Part shown: positions 5,533 to 6,614 of the stretch, one piece after another
How positions within the stretch are numbered: position 1 is the stretch's first letter
Layout: every line of letters begins with the position of its first letter
Assembly: GCA_963631655.1 (NCBI GenBank)
Contig: CAVGRR010000083.1
Coordinates: 1-6,614 of the forward strand
Length of the DNA: 6,614 bases
Reading direction: 5' to 3'
DNA from: Methanomethylophilus sp963631655
GTDB lineage: Archaea; Thermoplasmatota; Thermoplasmata; Methanomassiliicoccales; Methanomethylophilaceae
Notes under the pieces: generated by a model
What the model was told of the DNA's origin: nothing
The model's input: only the letters and a program-made list of their open reading frames with translations
Database searches by the model: none
Translations under genes and position numbers: made by a program

Positions 5533-6315
5533 ATGATTGACTACAGCAAGGCAGACTTTTCCAAAGTCCTGACCCGTTACGATGTCAAGACGCAGGTCGT
5601 CGAGACTCCCGAACAGGCAGCAGCAAAGATGCTTCCCAAAGACCCCCTCTACAAGGCAGTCGCCGAAGCAGTTCTTTACAAGAAGATCAAGGAAGTCATG
5701 CCCGCTATGACCGCTGCAATGAAGCAGTACAAGCCCGACGAGGTCATCAACAACGGTCTCGTTCCCGGTATCGACGCAGTAGGAAAGCTCTACAACGACC
5801 ACATCTACTATCTTCCTGACATGATGGTCGCCGCCAAAGTTATGGAAATCGGTATCAAAATGGCCGAGAAAGAAATGGGCGGAGCACGTGAGACCAAAGC
5901 CACCGTCGTTATGCACGCTGCCGAGGGAGACCCCCACGACATCGGAAAGAACATTGCAGCAGCTATGATGAAAGCCGCCGGATACAACGTCGTCGACATG
6001 GGTCGTGACGTCCCCGTCGCAAAAGTCATTGACGAAGTCGAGAAGGTCAAGCCCCTCTTCTTCTCCGGAACCGCTCTTATGACCACCACCATGTCCGCCT
6101 TCCCCGCAGAAGCAAAGCTCCTGAAAGAGAAAGGACTCAACATCCCCCTCATGGGATGCGGTGGAGCAGTCAACAGGGAGTACGCAACTTCCTACGATCT
6201 CGGTATCTACTCCGCGAAAGCGAACCAGACCCCCGTTATCGCACAGAAGATGCTCGATGGATACGACTGGAAGAAGATCAACGAAGAGTGGGACTCTATC
6301 GTTGGAGGTGCTTGA
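5533..6315 (+). CDS. mtaC: Methanol corrinoid protein MtaC
   Basis: The product is 260 residues, close to Methanosarcina barkeri MtaC (about 258). MtaC carries the corrinoid that accepts the methyl group of methanol from MtaB and hands it to the coenzyme M methyltransferase MtaA. Residues about 28-125 form the helical cap domain. The B12-binding Rossmann domain follows, with the base-off/His-on motif EGDPHDIG: D133-x-H135-x2-G138, where H135 is the predicted lower cobalt ligand. The usual later elements are present as S178-G-T180 and G210-G211. The start is fixed by GGAGG at 5521-5525. The stop codon lies 1 nt before the mtaB ATG and the mtaB ribosome site is inside the mtaC end, so the two are one operon and probably made in matched amounts. 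Codons are strongly biased to C-ending forms, as expected for a highly expressed gene. Related corrinoid proteins (MtmC, MtbC, MttC) are the alternative, but the mtaB neighbour settles the substrate. Confidence 0.96.
   Translation: MIDYSKADFSKVLTRYDVKTQVVETPEQAAAKMLPKDPLYKAVAEAVLYKKIKEVMPAMTAAMKQYKPDEVINNGLVPGIDAVGKLYNDHIYYLPDMMVAAKVMEIGIKMAEKEMGGARETKATVVMHAAEGDPHDIGKNIAAAMMKAAGYNVVDMGRDVPVAKVIDEVEKVKPLFFSGTALMTTTMSAFPAEAKLLKEKGLNIPLMGCGGAVNREYATSYDLGIYSAKANQTPVIAQKMLDGYDWKKINEEWDSIVGGA
6304..6308 (+). promoter_or_regulatory. Ribosome-binding site of mtaB inside the mtaC end
   Basis: GGAGG, followed by TG, ends 8 nt before the ATG at 6317 and lies within the last codons of mtaC (encoding Gly-Gly-Ala). 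It supports translation of mtaB from the shared mtaCB transcript. Confidence 0.8.
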
Positions 6316-6316
6316 A

Positions 6317-6614
6317 ATGACTTCAATTAAATACACTGGAATGGCATACAAATCTGCAGACGACATGGTCATGGGTACCGCTATCCACCCCGTTTCTGAG
6401 GGATTCGGACTTCAGATCGGTGCCGGAATGGTCATCCCTGAGATCAACTACGCGCCTAGGCCCGGAACCGAGAAGGACCCCGCCAAGCTCCGCAAAGAAT
6501 ACGTTGACTACATCTCCACCGATGCACTCAACAGGGCCATCACTGCAGGATTCCCCGCCGTCCACCTTGAGACCGAGTGGGTCTCCCAGATGAACCAGGA
6601 GAAACTCTCCGCAC
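6317..6614 (+). CDS. mtaB: Methanol:corrinoid methyltransferase MtaB, 5' part
   Basis: The first 99 codons are present and the gene runs off the right edge (the family is about 460 residues). MtaB cleaves the C-O bond of methanol and methylates Co(I) on MtaC, using an active-site zinc. The visible part matches the MtaB N-terminus as I remember it: an early YTGMAYKSADDM, the conserved GAGMVIPEINYAPRPG (about residues 37-52), and AGFPAVHLETEWV (about 79-91), where Methanosarcina has FPAIILETEHV. The zinc ligands known in MtaB (one Glu and two Cys) lie beyond the edge and cannot be checked. The ATG starts 1 nt after the mtaC stop and has GGAGG at 6304-6308. No in-frame stop is seen. Confidence 0.95.
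   Translation, partial: MTSIKYTGMAYKSADDMVMGTAIHPVSEGFGLQIGAGMVIPEINYAPRPGTEKDPAKLRKEYVDYISTDALNRAITAGFPAVHLETEWVSQMNQEKLSA

Noticed and set aside
5509..6372. A 287-codon minus-strand open frame opposite mtaC
   Set aside because: It is a shadow of mtaC and runs across the mtaC-mtaB junction and the palindrome. The plus strand encodes an unmistakable corrinoid protein.

Overview
This window looks like a piece of a methylotrophic, methanol-using methanogen genome, most likely from the order Methanomassiliicoccales (Methanomethylophilaceae-like). The reasons are: a methanol corrinoid protein gene (mtaC) followed 1 nt later by the start of mtaB; a RamA-type corrinoid reductive activase with the archaeal C-terminal ferredoxin-like domain; archaeal TATA boxes in AT-rich gaps between moderately GC-rich genes; and five complete genes that end in TGA (four) or TAA (one), never TAG. 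The order is inferred from protein resemblance recalled from memory, not from a search. Methanosarcinales remain an alternative.

Layout. Bases 1-199 are AT-rich and hold no gene I can support, only oligo-A/T tracts and weak inverted repeats downstream of the first gene. A minus-strand gene (200-2062) encodes a 620-residue protein in which WG repeats with a 34-residue period flank a histidine-phosphatase-like domain. A hairpin terminator at 2093-2111 separates it from a minus-strand operon read right to left from about 5179 to 2118: a short CobW/COG0523-type G3E GTPase, a His/Cys/Asp-rich presumed metal-binding protein coupled to it by an ATGA overlap, and a RamA-like activase. A 350-base divergent intergenic region follows (5180-5532), and then mtaC (5533-6315) and the truncated 5' end of mtaB (from 6317) run on the plus strand off the right edge.

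How the genes may work together. MtaB (a zinc enzyme in characterised relatives) takes the methyl group from methanol and passes it to the cob(I)amide of MtaC. The activase re-reduces MtaC when the cobalt is oxidised to Co(II). The GTPase and its metal-rich partner are the least expected part. Placed between the activase and the divergent mtaCB genes, they look like a metal delivery and storage pair for this methyltransferase system, with zinc for MtaB or cobalt for the corrinoid as the obvious candidates. That role is inference.

Regulatory structure is also notable. The GTPase and WG-repeat genes have no Shine-Dalgarno sequence but a TATA box about 26 nt before an ATG, which suggests leaderless mRNAs. 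mtaC and ramA share an 11-nt ribosome-binding context (GAGGAAAACAA). In ramA this lies in the loop of a perfect 9-bp inverted repeat that runs into the start codon. In mtaC it follows a 17-bp palindrome.
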